Source: an uncultured Bacteroidota bacterium (lineage in GTDB: Bacteria > Bacteroidota > Bacteroidia > Flavobacteriales > Flavobacteriaceae). From it: DNA of 7,042 nucleotides. Position numbers and translations under genes: made by a program. Under the pieces are notes generated by a model. That model ran no database searches. It was not told where the DNA came from and saw nothing but the letters and a program-made list of their open reading frames with translations. The stretch is from assembly GCA_903837025.1 (NCBI GenBank), contig CAILTC010000194.1, positions 1-7,042 of the forward strand. Direction: 5' to 3'. Shown one piece after another: positions 5,777-7,042 of this stretch; the first letter of the stretch is position 1, and every line of letters starts with the position of its first letter.

Positions 5777-6715
5777 TTATTCTTCAAGTGGTAAGAAAAT
5801 TTCAGCCATCATACATCGTGCACGTCCGCCGCCGCAAGCTTCGATCGTATCAAGACTAGAACTCAAAATAGTCACATGCTCTTCGATTTGTGCGATTTGC
5901 TTTTTGGTTAAACTTTGATATGCCGAGTTACTCATAACCAAATACCTTCTATCATCGGCTCCTTTAACTTCGAGCATATTTCCGGCAAAGTTATTGACTT
6001 GAGCTTCGGTAATCAAAATAATTTCTTTGTCGTCGCCTCGTAAACTGTCTAAAACCATTTTGCGTTCTTTTTTATCATCGATACAATCGGCACAGATTAC
6101 AGCAAAAGTATCGCCAATGCACATCATCACATTGGTATGATAAATTAATTTTCGCTCTCCATCGACAGTTTGAAACGCTTCAAAAAGCACAGGCGAAAAC
6201 TCAAAATCTTCACAGAACTCAATGAATAACTCCTCGTCGGCACGTGGCGATAACGCACAATAGGCTTTGCTATTTTCTCGGTCTAAAACGATGCTTCCAG
6301 TTCCTTCAAGATAAAACCCGTCTTCCTCAGCCGAGGTATAATCCATGATTTCATTGATAAAAAATCCGTCCTCTTCAAGAATATCAAGAATATCTTCGCG
6401 ACGCTCTAGGCGACGATTTTCGGCAAACATAGGATATAAAACTACATCGCCACTTTCGTGAAAGGAAATCCAGTTATTCGGAAAAATACTGTCTGGAGTA
6501 TCGGGATTTAGCGTATCGTCGATAACGGTAACATGTACTCCAACGGCACGTAATTTTTTTACAAAAGCATCAAACTCTTCCTGTGCTTTAGCATTTACAG
6601 TAGAAGGCAATACATTATCTAGTACTTTTTGGTAATAATTATTTACGGCAGTTTGCTCGTTCATTCGGAACGCCACGGGGCGAATCATCAGAATGGAATT
6701 GGTGGTTTGGTTCAT
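5777..6715 (-). CDS. ctlX: CtlX-type citrulline/arginine hydrolase, arginine-deiminase superfamily
   Basis: The 312-residue product belongs to the guanidino-group-modifying (arginine deiminase/amidinotransferase) superfamily, in the branch known as CtlX or COG4874, linked to citrulline utilisation. Expected catalytic features are present: FPNNWISFH (78-86) in the substrate loop, the acidic FYLEGTGS (134-141), a histidine in IYHTNVMM (191-198, His193), NFAGNMLEV (242-250), and the nucleophile cysteine in EACGGGRARCMM (292-303, probably Cys294). It likely acts in the cytoplasm on citrulline, arginine or a related compound. The exact reaction is not decided by sequence. The frame stays open upstream to 6847, but those 44 codons lie in the palindromic repeat array and encode low-complexity sequence. 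The ATG at 6715-6713 (MNQTTNSILMIRP) fits the family N-terminus. The gene is downstream of another superfamily member on the same strand and probably co-transcribed with it. Confidence 0.87.
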   Translation of the reverse strand: MNQTTNSILMIRPVAFRMNEQTAVNNYYQKVLDNVLPSTVNAKAQEEFDAFVKKLRAVGVHVTVIDDTLNPDTPDSIFPNNWISFHESGDVVLYPMFAENRRLERREDILDILEEDGFFINEIMDYTSAEEDGFYLEGTGSIVLDRENSKAYCALSPRADEELFIEFCEDFEFSPVLFEAFQTVDGERKLIYHTNVMMCIGDTFAVICADCIDDKKERKMVLDSLRGDDKEIILITEAQVNNFAGNMLEVKGADDRRYLVMSNSAYQSLTKKQIAQIEEHVTILSSSLDTIEACGGGRARCMMAEIFLPLEE

Positions 6716-6732
6716 TTTTATTTTTTTTATTT

Positions 6733-6878
6733 GTAGAGACGTTGCACTGCAACGTCTTATTAATAGATACGTTGCACAACAACGCATTAATGTTAGAGAC
6801 GTTGCAATGCAACGTCTTATTAATAGATACGTTGTAATGCAACGCATAATGTTAGACGTTGCATTGCAACGTATCTAC
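6733..6878. repeat. Palindromic repeat array with inverted ends (MITE/REP-like)
   Basis: A 60-bp unit beginning tagagacgttgca (6734 and 6794) occurs twice, followed by a shortened third copy at 6853. Each unit holds palindromes built on acgttgca/tgcaacgt. Clear examples are agacgttgca-C-tgcaacgtct (6737-6757), the same with a central A (6797-6817), and acgttgca-T-tgcaacgt (6856-6872). Imperfect versions lie between them (about 6767-6787 and 6827-6845). The whole block starts gtagagacgttgca (6733-6746) and ends tgcaacgtatctac (6865-6878), terminal inverted repeats matching at 13 of 14 positions. Similar palindromes are, from memory, dispersed in Bacteroidetes genomes. It lies between two co-oriented genes and would form strong hairpins in their mRNA. 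No target-site duplication is evident. Confidence 0.8.
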
Positions 6879-6884
6879 GTTTAA

Positions 6885-7042
6885 TTAATCCCGGATCAAC
6901 GGCAATGTAGAACATCGCAATAATCCTTCTTGTTTGGCAATTTCTGCGTATGGAATCTCTTCCACCACAAAACCATTTGCACGCAACCAATTATTGAGTC
7001 GGGTGAAGTTTTTTTCGGAAACGACCACATTGGTATCGATAG
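6885..7042 (-). CDS. Arginine-deiminase-superfamily enzyme (DDAH/amidinotransferase-like), C-terminal fragment
   Basis: The frame enters from the right edge and gives 51 residues ending at TAA 6887-6885; the N-terminus and most of the enzyme lie outside the window. The tail contains DTNVVVSEKNFTRLNNWL, then EEIPYAEIAKQEGLLRC, and ends STLPLIRD. The GLLRCSTLPL motif resembles the C-terminal catalytic cysteine region (GG-LRC-S-T-PL) of dimethylarginine dimethylaminohydrolase and amidinotransferase-type enzymes. The likely substrate is a guanidino compound such as arginine or methylated arginine. It precedes the CtlX-type gene in the same direction, separated only by the palindrome array, which suggests one arginine/citrulline catabolic unit. 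The exact subfamily cannot be settled from the tail alone. Confidence 0.75.
   Translation of the reverse strand, partial: IDTNVVVSEKNFTRLNNWLRANGFVVEEIPYAEIAKQEGLLRCSTLPLIRD

Noticed and set aside
5600..5794. 64-codon plus-strand frame across the CoA-binding gene
   Set aside because: It is antisense to a recognised gene and crosses its promoter region.
6716..6847. A 44-codon N-terminal extension of the CtlX-type protein
   Set aside because: It lies wholly in the palindromic repeat array, repeats short peptides such as RRC.ATSL and TYLLIRRC, and precedes a start (MNQTTNSILMIRP) that already fits the family N-terminus.
6733..6878. CRISPR array
   Set aside because: The intervals are themselves palindromic copies rather than unique spacers, and no cas genes are nearby.
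6639..6884. Other open frames on both strands through the repeat array
   Set aside because: The 60-bp period is a multiple of three, so a frame open in one copy stays open in the next; the peptides are repeats with no family resemblance.

Overview
The window looks like a chromosomal segment from a member of the Flavobacteriaceae, probably Flavobacterium or a close relative. The evidence is AT-rich DNA with few Shine-Dalgarno sites, TAnnTTTG-type -7 elements upstream of genes, and protein families whose closest recalled relatives are flavobacterial: an OmpA-type barrel ending in HADW, a 121-residue CoA-binding protein, and a CtlX-type hydrolase. No phage genes, transposases, tRNAs, rRNAs or CRISPR arrays are visible.

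Left part (1-2137, minus strand): the upstream end of a surface-polysaccharide operon. A Wzx-like flippase (193-1704, TTG start) is followed, through an ATGA stop/start overlap, by a membrane-anchored protein that runs off the left edge (1-196). This block is visibly more AT-rich than the right half. The leader upstream of the flippase holds a small GC-rich island inside an unexplained 45-codon open frame (1826-1963), a 16-bp palindrome and one possible promoter. A rho-independent terminator near 2085-2137 closes the next transcription unit.

Middle part (2374-3785): a secreted outer-membrane beta-barrel protein (2374-3006, minus) ends where OmpA-family relatives continue into a periplasmic domain. 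It has a good flavobacterial promoter at 3115-3145. The 780-base gap between it and the divergent symporter has no intact gene, but contains what looks like decayed coding sequence and a 25-bp palindrome.

Right part (3786-7042): a sodium:solute symporter (plus) converges with a minus-strand block. Reading along transcription, that block is the C-terminus of an arginine-deiminase-superfamily enzyme (partial), a 146-bp palindromic repeat array, a second member of that superfamily (CtlX type), and a small CoA-binding protein with its own near-leaderless promoter. The convergent gap of about 90 bases is filled by a structured element whose first bases supply the symporter stop codon. From memory it resembles a recurring flavobacterial intergenic RNA-like element, possibly the Flavo-1 motif.

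The two deiminase-type enzymes probably act together in breakdown of arginine, citrulline or methylated arginine. I did not find a convincing new defence or mobile system. The items most worth a second look are the structured element after the symporter, the palindrome array, the barrel-only OmpA relative, and the decayed coding traces upstream of the symporter.
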